Source of the DNA: G963677485 sp964519405
GTDB taxonomy: Bacteria > Armatimonadota > HRBIN16
Assembly (NCBI GenBank): GCA_964519405.1
Contig: CAZFLA010000003.1
Coordinates: forward strand, 14,410-78,409
Length of the DNA: 64,000 nt
Direction of reading: 5' to 3'
In this document: piece after piece, positions 44,811-53,062 of the stretch
Numbering within the stretch: the stretch's first letter is position 1
How the letters are laid out: each line of letters starts with the position of its first letter
Position numbers and translations under genes: made by a program
Notes under the pieces: generated by a model
What the model was told of the DNA's origin: nothing
Seen by the model: the letters and a program-made list of their open reading frames with translations, nothing else
The model's database searches: none

Positions 44811-46181
44811 ATGCATACTCGTCATACCCTCAAGGGCATTTTGGCTTATGCTGCGATCATTCTCATTGGAGGTTGTTCTATGCAAAATCACGCTCAGGCC
44901 GATAGTATGAGCTACATCGATAATGGTGTTGTTAAATTGGGCATCGACCTTGATAAGGGTGGTTCTATCACGTATATTTCGAAATCAGGAAGCGACCTAA
45001 ACCTGATCAACAGTGCGGATCTAGGACGACAGATTCAAATGTCGCATTATGCATATCCTGTTCCCTTTACACCAAATGGTATGAAACCCGCATCTGGATG
45101 GGAAGGTATAGGATGGAATCCCATCCAAACAGGTGATGCTTTTGGGAATCCATCAAAAGTGCTTGCACATAGCCAAGACAAAAACAGTCTTTATGTTAAG
45201 TGCATTCCGATGCACTGGCCGTTGAATAACTTTCCTGGCGAATGCACCTATGAGTGTTGGATATCACTAAAAGATAACACCATCAACGTAAAATCACGTA
45301 TGGTCAATCATCGTCCGGACAAGACATTTTACCCAGCTCGAGGCCAAGAACTTCCTGCAGTTTATACCAATGGACCGTGGTGGAGGTTGATGACTTACAA
45401 TGGTGACAAGCCCTTCACTGGCGATAAGCTAGTTCAGACTCCTGCGGTATTTCTATGGAAGATGGTCACCCCTACTGAGGGTTGGTCGGCTTTGGTGAAC
45501 GATGAAGACTGGGGACTTGGCATCTATAAGCCAGGCGTTTATACCATAGCCGGTGGTTTTGCTGGCACACCAGGCAGTGGAGGTCCAAATGACGGTCCTA
45601 CTGGGTATATCGCACCTGAGATGGATCAGATCATCGACCACAACATCGACACGAGCTACCGATATACGCTCATCTTAGGATCATTGAAACAGATTCGCGA
45701 CTATGTTTATAAACAACCGCGACCGCAAGTCAGCCCGCAGTGGGTGTTTAGCAACGACCGGCACTATTGGACATACAGTAATGCCATCGATACCGGTTGG
45801 CCGATCAAAGGGAAGCTTGATGTTGATCTGAGTAAAGATGAAGCCGCCATCAACGGCCCCAAAATATTCGTCCAGGCTGATAACAACCCTATCGTATATA
45901 TAAAGGCGGCTTTCACATCGCCAGCTAAAACTATGAAACTGGTTTGGGAAAAACAACAGTGGTCGCAAATTATCGATATGGGTCAAGCCGACCCCTGCAG
46001 CCGATATGAGCTTGAATTCCCCATACAAGGTGACGGGCAGTATCGTGTATATGCAGTAAACATGAAGGATAACGCGAATTGGACCGGCATTATCTCTCGC
46101 CTACGGATTGTTAGCCCGAAAGGTTCGGATAATCAGCGTGTGCAGATAAAGTCGATCGGCTTCGTGAAACAAACTGAGTGA
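44811..46181 (+). CDS. Secreted lipoprotein of unknown function, tandem paralogue 2
   Basis: This 456-residue protein is a clear paralogue of the preceding one (roughly half the residues identical by eye) with all the same blocks in order and lipobox IGGC near residue 22. It starts 15 bases after the first gene, so the pair is an operon. The most conserved residues are the charged and aromatic ones in GITY-like, PGECTYECWI, QELPAVYTNGPWWRLMTY and GYIAP, which would suit a shared active or binding site. The C-terminal domain is the least conserved part. Function unknown; a duplicated glycan-acting lipoprotein is inference. Confidence 0.75.
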   Translation: MHTRHTLKGILAYAAIILIGGCSMQNHAQADSMSYIDNGVVKLGIDLDKGGSITYISKSGSDLNLINSADLGRQIQMSHYAYPVPFTPNGMKPASGWEGIGWNPIQTGDAFGNPSKVLAHSQDKNSLYVKCIPMHWPLNNFPGECTYECWISLKDNTINVKSRMVNHRPDKTFYPARGQELPAVYTNGPWWRLMTYNGDKPFTGDKLVQTPAVFLWKMVTPTEGWSALVNDEDWGLGIYKPGVYTIAGGFAGTPGSGGPNDGPTGYIAPEMDQIIDHNIDTSYRYTLILGSLKQIRDYVYKQPRPQVSPQWVFSNDRHYWTYSNAIDTGWPIKGKLDVDLSKDEAAINGPKIFVQADNNPIVYIKAAFTSPAKTMKLVWEKQQWSQIIDMGQADPCSRYELEFPIQGDGQYRVYAVNMKDNANWTGIISRLRIVSPKGSDNQRVQIKSIGFVKQTE

Positions 46182-46187
46182 CGTTAG

Positions 46188-46220
46188 CGAAGCCGCACCG
46201 ATCAATTCGGTGCGGCTTCG
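46188..46220. terminator. Hairpin between tandem lipoproteins and nitroreductase
   Basis: A perfect 13-base, GC-rich stem (CGAAGCCGCACCG at 46188-46200, complement at 46208-46220) with a seven-base loop lies between the convergent genes ending at 46181 and 46227. No T-run follows on either side. It is likely a bidirectional terminator. Confidence 0.65.
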
Positions 46221-46226
46221 ACTCAC

Positions 46227-46748
46227 CTACTCACCGTATTTGTTGAACCATGCTCTTTGTTCAAACGGCTTCTTCTGACGCGGCTTGCCCTCTTTTTCGG
46301 CAATGCCTATCGGCAGAATGATCCGTACATGCTTGTCTTCCGGAACCCCCAGCAGGTCACCTATCTGTTTGTCGATGCCGCCTCGAAGTGCCGCATCAAG
46401 CCAAACGGTTGAATAACCGAGTGATGTTATCATCAGCAACATGTTCTCAACAGATGCAGAACAATCTTCAACTTCAAAGTGCATTCCGTTTGACAACACT
46501 TTTGGATCTGCTACACATACGATCAATGCCGGACTATCGAACTTCTGCTTATGTTCGAGAAGTGCTTTTATCTTCGCCAACATCTCTTGATCATCAACAA
46601 TCACAAAACTAGTGCTTTGGGCATTATTACCCGATGGGGCCATAATGCCCGCATTCACTATAGCAACGAGATCCTCTCTAGGCACCGGCGTCGGCAGATG
46701 CTTCCCTCTGTAACTGTATCGTTTAGATATGGCTTCCTGTAATTCCAA
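46227..46748 (-). CDS. Nitroreductase-family FMN oxidoreductase
   Basis: A 173-residue nitroreductase-fold protein with the N-terminal FMN-phosphate motif AISKRYSYRGK, the APSGNNAQ motif near residue 38, the SVENMLLMITSLGYSTVWL helix and the C-terminal ILPIGIAEKEGKPRQKK. Such enzymes are NAD(P)H-dependent dimeric flavoproteins acting on nitro compounds, quinones or flavins; the substrate is not predictable. Short but normal for the family. It stands alone on the minus strand among plus-strand neighbours. Confidence 0.88.
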   Translation of the reverse strand: MELQEAISKRYSYRGKHLPTPVPREDLVAIVNAGIMAPSGNNAQSTSFVIVDDQEMLAKIKALLEHKQKFDSPALIVCVADPKVLSNGMHFEVEDCSASVENMLLMITSLGYSTVWLDAALRGGIDKQIGDLLGVPEDKHVRIILPIGIAEKEGKPRQKKPFEQRAWFNKYGE

Positions 46749-46853
46749 GCTATGACCTCACATTTATACAACTATGCACTGCGAATTATTGAGATATTCG
46801 CTCCTTAGTGCTACATTGTACCTTGATCATTTATTGGTGCCAAGGGGAATAGA

Positions 46854-47801
46854 ATGGTTATATCTGAACACCGCACTTACCACTTCAACAAACAGCGCCC
46901 TTTTCGGATATTGCAGCTGACCGATCTTCATCAAGGCGGACAGCCGCATCCTCAAACAGCACTGTCGATGTCGGCTGTCATCGAACACACCGAACCAGAT
47001 CTCGTCATATTAACCGGCGATTGCGCGGTAAGCCCTGCATGTGAAAGTAAGCAGCAGTTGATGGATGCTGTAGAACGTGTTGTACAACCGCTCGTGGCTG
47101 CACGCGTTCCATGGGCTATTACTCTTGGTAACCACGACGCCGAAGGCATTGAGCGCTTCGGTATGACTAAGCAAGAGCTGATGACAATATACCGTGCGCA
47201 GTCAGGAAACATTAACCGCAATCTTCTGGGTGACATACCTGGCTGCGGGAATGATGTATTGCTTGTCGCACGCCAGGCGGAGCACCCCGATTTAGCGATA
47301 TGGTTATTTGACTCCATGGATTATCCAACTGATGAACAGAAGCAACTTGGCATCTCTGGATATGGCTGGATTAGTCAACAGCAAGTCAACTGGTATTCCG
47401 ACCAATCCAACTGGCACCTAGATCGGTTTGAACAGACCATACCGGGTCTGTGTTTCTTCCATATTCCCCTGCCCGAGTATCATGAAGTCTTTCAAAATGG
47501 CGCTTATACCGGCGAAAAGAATGAAGATATCTGCGCGGCATCGGTAAACTCCGGCTTAGCTGCTGCGATGTTGGAACACAACAATATCATGGGTGTCTAT
47601 GTTGGTCATGACCACGTGAACACATTTGTGGGTGATTGGCACGGCATACATATGGGTTACGGCGGAAGTATTGGATACGCAACTTATGGGTTGCCTGAAC
47701 CAAACAAACATGACCTTCGTGGGGGGCGCCTATTCGATATACCACTAGATAAACCTAAGCAATACACATCGAAATACGTGCTGGCGAAAGATTTGATATA
47801 G
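46854..47801 (+). CDS. Calcineurin-like metallophosphoesterase
   Basis: A 315-residue metallophosphatase with all five family motifs: LTDLHQG (D-x-H), LTGDCA (GD), TLGNHDAEG (GNHD), FHIPLPEY (H) and VGHDHVN (GHxH), giving a two-metal site. The arrangement resembles the purple-acid/Dcr2-like cytosolic group (FRILQLTDLH). No signal peptide is seen, so it is cytoplasmic. GGGG upstream of the ATG is a plausible ribosome binding site. It precedes a sulfatase by 68 bases in the same direction, and both could act on modified sugars, but the phosphate ester substrate is unknown. Confidence 0.88.
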   Translation: MVISEHRTYHFNKQRPFRILQLTDLHQGGQPHPQTALSMSAVIEHTEPDLVILTGDCAVSPACESKQQLMDAVERVVQPLVAARVPWAITLGNHDAEGIERFGMTKQELMTIYRAQSGNINRNLLGDIPGCGNDVLLVARQAEHPDLAIWLFDSMDYPTDEQKQLGISGYGWISQQQVNWYSDQSNWHLDRFEQTIPGLCFFHIPLPEYHEVFQNGAYTGEKNEDICAASVNSGLAAAMLEHNNIMGVYVGHDHVNTFVGDWHGIHMGYGGSIGYATYGLPEPNKHDLRGGRLFDIPLDKPKQYTSKYVLAKDLI

Positions 47802-47869
47802 AGCAGGGATTTACGTCTTCTTTATCGAAATATAACGGGATTATATCTATACAACCGGAGCAAGTGCTC

Positions 47870-49225
47870 ATGTCTGTAACTTCACACCAAAGTAAACCAA
47901 ATCTGGTCTTCGTTTTTGCCGATCAATGGCGAGCACAAGCTGTTGGATATGCGGGTGATCCGAACCTCAAAGGGAAAACAAACAACATTGATGCATTAGC
48001 TCGTGAAAGTGTTTGTTTTGAGAATGCAGTCAGCACTTGTCCTGTATGTACCCCCTATCGCGGCTCGCTATTAACAGGGCAATATCCACATACACATGGG
48101 TTATTCCTTAATGATGTCTGCCTAAGCAATAAGGCGACATCTATTGCCGAAGTATTCAAACAGAACGGTTATAAAACAGCATACATCGGTAAGTGGCACA
48201 TAGACGGTCATGGGCGAAGCAACTATATCCCAAAAGAACGTCGTCAAGGATTTGATTACTGGAAGGTGCTTGAATGCACCCATGATTATAATCACAGCAC
48301 ATACTACGCCGATGATGATCGGAAATCGCGGTTATGGGAAGGATATGATCTCATAGCTCAGACGAAAGATGCCTGTGATGTATTGCATGAATACGCTGAA
48401 GACACGAAGCCATTCTGCATGTTCTTGTCATGGGGGCCACCCCACAACCCATACGAGTCTGCTCCAAAAGAGTTCCAGGCACTATTCGACGAGAACAAGA
48501 TCATACAGCGTGCTAATGTCTCGGGTGATTTTCGCAAGGATCTTGCAGGATATTATGCTCACATAGCCGCAATGGATTCCGCAGTCAAGTTGCTTGTCGA
48601 TACCCTTAATAGAACGGGACTCGCTGATAACACATTATTTGTGCTTACATCCGATCATGGTGACATGATCGGTTCCCAAAACAACATTCGTAAACAGCGT
48701 CCGTGGGACGAATCGATCATGGTTCCCATGATGATGAGATGGCCTAGTCGATTAGGCCGAACCGGAAGAACCATATCGATGCCTATCGGTTCACCCGATA
48801 TCATGCCCACACTGTTGGGGCTACTACACCTTCCTATACCACCTGAAGTGGAGGGTGATGATTTTTCCGATGTCATTACTGGTAAACGCCATCTCGATGA
48901 TAACCCAGTCTTGATTGAGTGTTTAACACCATTTGGCGAGTGGGAACGACCTAATGGTGGTCGTGAATACCGCGGATTACGCACAAGAAACTACACCTAT
49001 GTGCGCACTCTTGAGGGCGCATGGCTTCTTTATGATAATGAGCATGATCCCTATCAGATGAAGAATGTGGTGAATGATCCGGCGTATTCAAAGATACAGC
49101 AAAAACTAGATCAAGCCCTTACTGCCAAACTACACAGCATCAAAGATGATTTCATGCCTGGTCACTACTATATTGCCAAGTGGGGCTATAAAGTAGATGC
49201 AAACGGCACAATACCAATAACATAG
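47870..49225 (+). CDS. Type I (formylglycine) sulfatase
   Basis: A 451-residue arylsulfatase-fold protein. NLVFVFADQWRAQ at the N-terminus supplies metal ligands, and CTPYRGSLLTGQ near residue 60 is the C-x-P-x-R signature whose Cys must be converted to formylglycine. GKWHIDGHG, TSDHGDMIGSQ and the late CLTPFGEWERP complete the site. GTG 47864 opens the frame, but ATG 47870 is better placed behind GGAG (47857-47860). There is no signal peptide, so it probably acts on imported sulfated sugars in the cytoplasm. No formylglycine-generating or anaerobic maturase gene is in the window. Confidence 0.9.
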   Translation: MSVTSHQSKPNLVFVFADQWRAQAVGYAGDPNLKGKTNNIDALARESVCFENAVSTCPVCTPYRGSLLTGQYPHTHGLFLNDVCLSNKATSIAEVFKQNGYKTAYIGKWHIDGHGRSNYIPKERRQGFDYWKVLECTHDYNHSTYYADDDRKSRLWEGYDLIAQTKDACDVLHEYAEDTKPFCMFLSWGPPHNPYESAPKEFQALFDENKIIQRANVSGDFRKDLAGYYAHIAAMDSAVKLLVDTLNRTGLADNTLFVLTSDHGDMIGSQNNIRKQRPWDESIMVPMMMRWPSRLGRTGRTISMPIGSPDIMPTLLGLLHLPIPPEVEGDDFSDVITGKRHLDDNPVLIECLTPFGEWERPNGGREYRGLRTRNYTYVRTLEGAWLLYDNEHDPYQMKNVVNDPAYSKIQQKLDQALTAKLHSIKDDFMPGHYYIAKWGYKVDANGTIPIT

Positions 49226-49244
49226 AAATCCAAAAGGAGAGTTC

Positions 49245-50654
49245 ATGAAACGTAGTCTTGCGATATCATGTCTTCTGTCAACTTTCGTGGCAGCTAGTCT
49301 GCATGCGGATGTTGCGTTAAACGGAATGTTTACGGACCACGCAGTACTTCAGCAGAATATGCGCATCCCAGTCTGGGGAACAGCATCTGTTGGTGAAAAA
49401 GTTACTGTGAAATTAGGCAATAACAGCATCTCAACAACATCCAAAGATGGAACATGGATTGTGCGTATGCCTGCTATGAAGGCAGGTGGTCCATACACAT
49501 TAGGCGTTACCGGCAACAATCACATTGAGTATAAAGACATACTCATCGGTGAAGTGTGGATCTGCAGTGGGCAATCCAACATGCAGATGGGATTAGGTGC
49601 TTGTTTAAATGCAGATAGTGTAATTGCTAACTCTAAAGATGAGGAATTACGCCTTTATACTGTTCCACTCTCAGCCAAGTTGGAAGCTGAAAAAGACCTT
49701 AAATCGGCATGGCTTGGATGCGCTCCTGACACTGTAGGTGGATTTAGTGCAGTTGGCTATTATTTCGGACGCTACCTACGCCAAACCCTTAAAGTTCCAG
49801 TTGGCTTAATCAACTCATCCTGGGGAGGCACCATCGTTCAGGCTTGGACTAGTCAGCGTGTCATCGACACCGAAAAGTCAATCATCGACATCGATCCAAA
49901 CCTTCCGAAATCTTTACCTCATATTCCGGCGTGTCTCTACAATGGCATGATCTCCCCTGTTATTCCTTACGGCATAAAAGGCGCTATCTGGTATCAAGGG
50001 GAATCTAATGCGGCCTTCGCATACTACTACAGATTCCTTCATGCCAATATGATTAAAAACTGGCGAGAAGACTGGGGCCAAGGTGACTTTCCATTCCTAA
50101 GTGTTCAGTTGGCACCATTCCTAAAAGCGGCTGATCCTGAACAGGTTACAGACGGTACGTGGGCGGAACTACGTGAATCGCAAGTTTGGGTTGCCGACAA
50201 AGTGAAGAAATCTGACCTTGCCATCATCACTGATGTTGGTGATGCTACTGATATTCACCCTAAAGATAAGCAGCCTGTTGGCGAACGACTTGCCTACTTA
50301 GCACTTCATAACTACTATGGTAAGAAGAACGTGGCATGCTACGGTCCGCAGTATAAAAGCATAACCATAAAAGACAATACTGCTGTCGTGAAGTTCGCCC
50401 ATACAGAAGGCGGGCTTGTCTGCAAAGGCGAGAAACTTACGGGTTTCGCAGTTGCCGGTGAAGATAAAGTATTCCATTGGGCAGATGCTAAGATCGCCGG
50501 CAATACAGTGGTGCTTTCTAGTTCTGCTGTTGCTCATCCTGTCGCCGTACGATATGGGTGGAGATTCTTCCCTGAGCTCAACCTATTCAACGGCAATAAC
50601 CTGCCAGCATCACCATTCCGTACCGATGCTTGGAAGCTAAAAACGCAGCCTTAA
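49245..50654 (+). CDS. Sialate O-acetylesterase-family esterase, secreted
   Basis: A 469-residue SGNH-type esterase with a signal peptide (about 1-21, SLHA-DV). It carries the nucleophile block WICSGQSNMQM with Ser111, the oxyanion-region block GAIWYQGESNA and the Asp/His block DATDIHPKDK. An N-terminal beta domain (MFTDHAVLQQNMRIPVWG) is normal for the family. Enzymes of this type remove O-acetyl groups from sialic acids or plant and microbial glycans; in non-pathogens the latter is likelier. AGGAGA lies seven bases before the ATG. It follows the sulfatase by 19 bases and is followed by a strong terminator. Confidence 0.9.
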   Translation: MKRSLAISCLLSTFVAASLHADVALNGMFTDHAVLQQNMRIPVWGTASVGEKVTVKLGNNSISTTSKDGTWIVRMPAMKAGGPYTLGVTGNNHIEYKDILIGEVWICSGQSNMQMGLGACLNADSVIANSKDEELRLYTVPLSAKLEAEKDLKSAWLGCAPDTVGGFSAVGYYFGRYLRQTLKVPVGLINSSWGGTIVQAWTSQRVIDTEKSIIDIDPNLPKSLPHIPACLYNGMISPVIPYGIKGAIWYQGESNAAFAYYYRFLHANMIKNWREDWGQGDFPFLSVQLAPFLKAADPEQVTDGTWAELRESQVWVADKVKKSDLAIITDVGDATDIHPKDKQPVGERLAYLALHNYYGKKNVACYGPQYKSITIKDNTAVVKFAHTEGGLVCKGEKLTGFAVAGEDKVFHWADAKIAGNTVVLSSSAVAHPVAVRYGWRFFPELNLFNGNNLPASPFRTDAWKLKTQP

Positions 50655-50673
50655 AGATATCTTAAACGTCAAT

Positions 50674-50713
50674 ACATCCGCTCAGTGCTGCTAACTGTGC
50701 GGATGTGTTTTTT
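50674..50713 (+). terminator. Rho-independent terminator after the esterase gene
   Basis: ACATCCGC (50674-50681) pairs with GCGGATGT (50699-50706); an inner CAGT/ACTG extends the stem, and TTTTTT (50708-50713) follows one base later. It begins 20 bases after the esterase stop and lies upstream of the paralogue, so the paralogue needs read-through or its own promoter. Confidence 0.88.
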
Positions 50714-50762
50714 GGGTAACATTGTTTGTAAGTTAATATGTCAGATAGATAGGTGTGAAATG

Positions 50763-52184
50763 ATGAATAAGCGTGTATGGTCAATCAACTTAGTGTTCTG
50801 TCTTCTATCTATGTGCCTGGTTTGTGATGCTGATGTGAGTGTCGCTACGATTTTCCAAAATGGTTTGGTGCTGCAGCGTGGCACAGCCATCACCATATGG
50901 GGGCATGCCAAAGCTGGTGAAAAGATCACTGCTTCCATCAACGATAGCCAATCAAGCACAACATGCAAAGACACCGATTGGGTGCTTAAACTCCCTGCTC
51001 AATCTGCTGGTGGACCTTACACCTTAACGGTATCTGGTCAAAATACCATCACAATAAATGATGTGTATATCGGTGATGTGTGGCTGACAGCAGGCGACGA
51101 AAACATCGGGCTTCCGTTGTCACTGTCGATTGATGCCACAAGCAGCATTCGCACATCCAGCGACAACAATCTACGACTATATTCCACACCGGCTCCGGAC
51201 ATCTACACGGGCAGCGTCAGTAAGCACGAGGTCTGGCAGGCTGCCACTAGCCTGAACATCACCAACTTCAGCGCCTCTGCATTTTACTTTGGACGTCAGC
51301 TGCGCCAGCAAACCAATGTGCCTGTTGGCATCATTGTCAGTTCGTGTGCTAATAGCCATATCACTTCGTGGATTAATCCTAAAACCCCGCTTCAATCGGG
51401 CGTAGATTCCAGCTATCGCAACAGATTTGACGGCTCATACCAGTTTACCAATGCCATAGCACCTATCGCGCGTTTTGCGATCAAAGGTGTCATATGGTAC
51501 CACGGTAAATCGGATGTTGCGAACGCATATCTCTATCGATATCTGTTATCTGACCTTATTCGCGGCTGGCGTAATGCCTGGGGTAATAACGACCTGCCAT
51601 TTGTCATAGTTCAGCTGCCTGGCAAAGAGAGCGTAATCGATACCTACACGCCAAGTGAGAGCATATGGGCTGAGATGCGTGATTCGCAAAACTACGTTTC
51701 TCAGTCTGTGAAAAACACGTACCTAACCAACATTATTGACCTAACTGAAGTGCTTGAGGATGTACCGCAGAACAAGCGTTTGATAGCTGTGAGGATAGCA
51801 TTAACGGCTCTCGGCAAGATATACCGGTTACCAGTTGAATACACTGGAGCAAGGTTTTCCAAAGTATCAATACTTGGTAATCAAGCGGCTGTTTCGTTTA
51901 CCAATGTTGGTGCAGGACTTGTTGGACGTACTGGATCCGTTGTTGGATTTACCATCGCAGGAGATGACAAAGTTTGGTATCCAGCTGATGCCTATATCGT
52001 TGGAGACAGGATATTTGTGAGCAGCGTATATGTTCTACAGCCTACAGCCGTGCGATTCGCATGGTCCGACAACCCAGAGGTAAACCTGTATAACCAAGCG
52101 GGATTTCCAACATACCCATTCCGCACAGATAAATGGCCGGTCACTACACAGCCCTCAGAGTTTATCGACCAATTCTCGTTATAG
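50763..52184 (+). CDS. Catalytically degenerate paralogue of sialate O-acetylesterase
   Basis: A 473-residue secreted protein colinear with the upstream esterase. Every catalytic block has changed: AGDENI replaces SGQSNM (Glu113 in place of the nucleophile Ser), GVIWYHGKSD replaces GAIWYQGESN, and the D-x-x-H block reads TEVLEDVPQNK without the His. The frame is uninterrupted and the fold residues are kept, so it looks like a maintained pseudoenzyme, perhaps a glycan-binding protein, rather than a dead gene. The frame is open from 50685, but that segment lies in a terminator. AGGTG at 50751-50755 points to ATG 50763, followed by a signal peptide ending near VCDA. Confidence 0.82.
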   Translation: MNKRVWSINLVFCLLSMCLVCDADVSVATIFQNGLVLQRGTAITIWGHAKAGEKITASINDSQSSTTCKDTDWVLKLPAQSAGGPYTLTVSGQNTITINDVYIGDVWLTAGDENIGLPLSLSIDATSSIRTSSDNNLRLYSTPAPDIYTGSVSKHEVWQAATSLNITNFSASAFYFGRQLRQQTNVPVGIIVSSCANSHITSWINPKTPLQSGVDSSYRNRFDGSYQFTNAIAPIARFAIKGVIWYHGKSDVANAYLYRYLLSDLIRGWRNAWGNNDLPFVIVQLPGKESVIDTYTPSESIWAEMRDSQNYVSQSVKNTYLTNIIDLTEVLEDVPQNKRLIAVRIALTALGKIYRLPVEYTGARFSKVSILGNQAAVSFTNVGAGLVGRTGSVVGFTIAGDDKVWYPADAYIVGDRIFVSSVYVLQPTAVRFAWSDNPEVNLYNQAGFPTYPFRTDKWPVTTQPSEFIDQFSL

Positions 52185-52595
52185 GTTGTGGCCGGATGTT
52201 GTGCTGACCAGGTGCCCATGCAGCACACCCTTCGCACTGATTAAGGCGTTAGCGATTACTTGCACCTGAGAACACTTACCCTTGAGGATTATCACTTCCA
52301 TACAATGATGATGGTCTATATGGACATGGGTGGTACAAACAATGATATGGTGTACTTCGTGTTGTATCTCCGTCAGTTTAGCCGCAAGCTCGTTAGATTC
52401 GTGATGGTAAACTAATGTCACGGCTCCCATCACATCTGCGTTAGGATCCTGCCATTCCTGCTGAACAAGCTCTTTTCTAACAAGGTCGCGTATGGCTTCA
52501 GACCTATTGTGATATTGCTTAAGTCTGATCAATGCATCAAAACGCTCTAGTAATTCATCATCCATAGAAACGCCAAAACGCTCGATATTACCCAT
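52179..52595 (-). CDS. nikR: Nickel-responsive regulator NikR
   Basis: A 138-residue ribbon-helix-helix repressor with a C-terminal ACT-like nickel domain. The N-terminus RFGVSMDDELLERFD forms the DNA-binding strand and helix. The four nickel ligands known from E. coli NikR (His76, His87, His89, Cys95) are all present with identical spacing at His79, His90, His92 and Cys98. It therefore should sense Ni(II) and repress nickel uptake or enzyme genes. No nickel transporter, urease or hydrogenase gene is in the window. Its 3' end overlaps the pseudo-esterase end by six bases (convergent). A Cys-rich small protein gene lies 42 bases upstream. Confidence 0.93.
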   Translation of the reverse strand: MGNIERFGVSMDDELLERFDALIRLKQYHNRSEAIRDLVRKELVQQEWQDPNADVMGAVTLVYHHESNELAAKLTEIQHEVHHIIVCTTHVHIDHHHCMEVIILKGKCSQVQVIANALISAKGVLHGHLVSTTSGHNL

Positions 52596-52637
52596 ACACC
52601 CCTCTTGTCTGAATGCCGTTATTGTCCAAAGCTCAAA

Positions 52638-52955
52638 CTACTTTGTCATGGTGATTACTACCGGAGCTGGCAGTGCTAAACCAGCAGCAATTTGCATGGC
52701 TTTGAACATCGCATTAGGAACCACACATGCACTGCAGCATGACTTACAGTATTGCCTGGTAGTGCTCAGCAGTTCGCCGTTATACCCCGCGCCAATCTCA
52801 TCATAAGCATCAACAGATGGCAAGTTTTCTGCTAGATTTTGAATGTTCTTGCAGTCACTCACAACACTAAAGGTTACGATGTTATTCTCATCACTTTCGG
52901 TTTGAATCTTCGTAGTAAATCCACAAATTCCAGCCTGAACACTAACGTGAGCCAT
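52638..52955 (-). CDS. Small conserved Cys-containing protein (DUF6951-like)
   Basis: A 105-residue cytosolic protein with AGICGFTT near the N-terminus, SDCKNIQ in the middle and a cluster YCKSCCSACVVP near residue 70. The pattern AGICGF...SDC...(C)PVP..ILKA...AGLALP resembles a small uncharacterised family that I associate with DUF6951; the name is from memory. Six cysteines suggest a metal or cluster site. A perfect AGGAGG lies eight bases before the ATG. It is directly upstream of nikR in the same direction, so a metal-related role is reasonable inference but unproven. Confidence 0.7.
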   Translation of the reverse strand: MAHVSVQAGICGFTTKIQTESDENNIVTFSVVSDCKNIQNLAENLPSVDAYDEIGAGYNGELLSTTRQYCKSCCSACVVPNAMFKAMQIAAGLALPAPVVITMTK

Positions 52956-53009
52956 TACTGGTGCCTCCTATGAGCCTACTCCATTATCGATACAAGCCAT
53001 GTAATGCAA

Positions 53010-53048
53010 ATCATCGCTTGACATAATAGTTCTCAGCCAAGCGATGAT
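53010..53048 (-). terminator. Hairpin after topA
   Basis: A perfect 11-base stem (ATCATCGCTTG at 53010-53020, complement at 53038-53048), loop 17 bases, begins 14 bases after the topA stop on the minus strand. Only a short TTT follows. Confidence 0.6.
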
Positions 53049-53062
53049 ATTATAACCCGGAA

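Noticed and set aside
50685..50762. Longer start of the degenerate esterase paralogue
   Set aside because: The segment covers the terminator stem and T-run and would precede the signal peptide with 26 extra residues; AGGTG marks ATG 50763.
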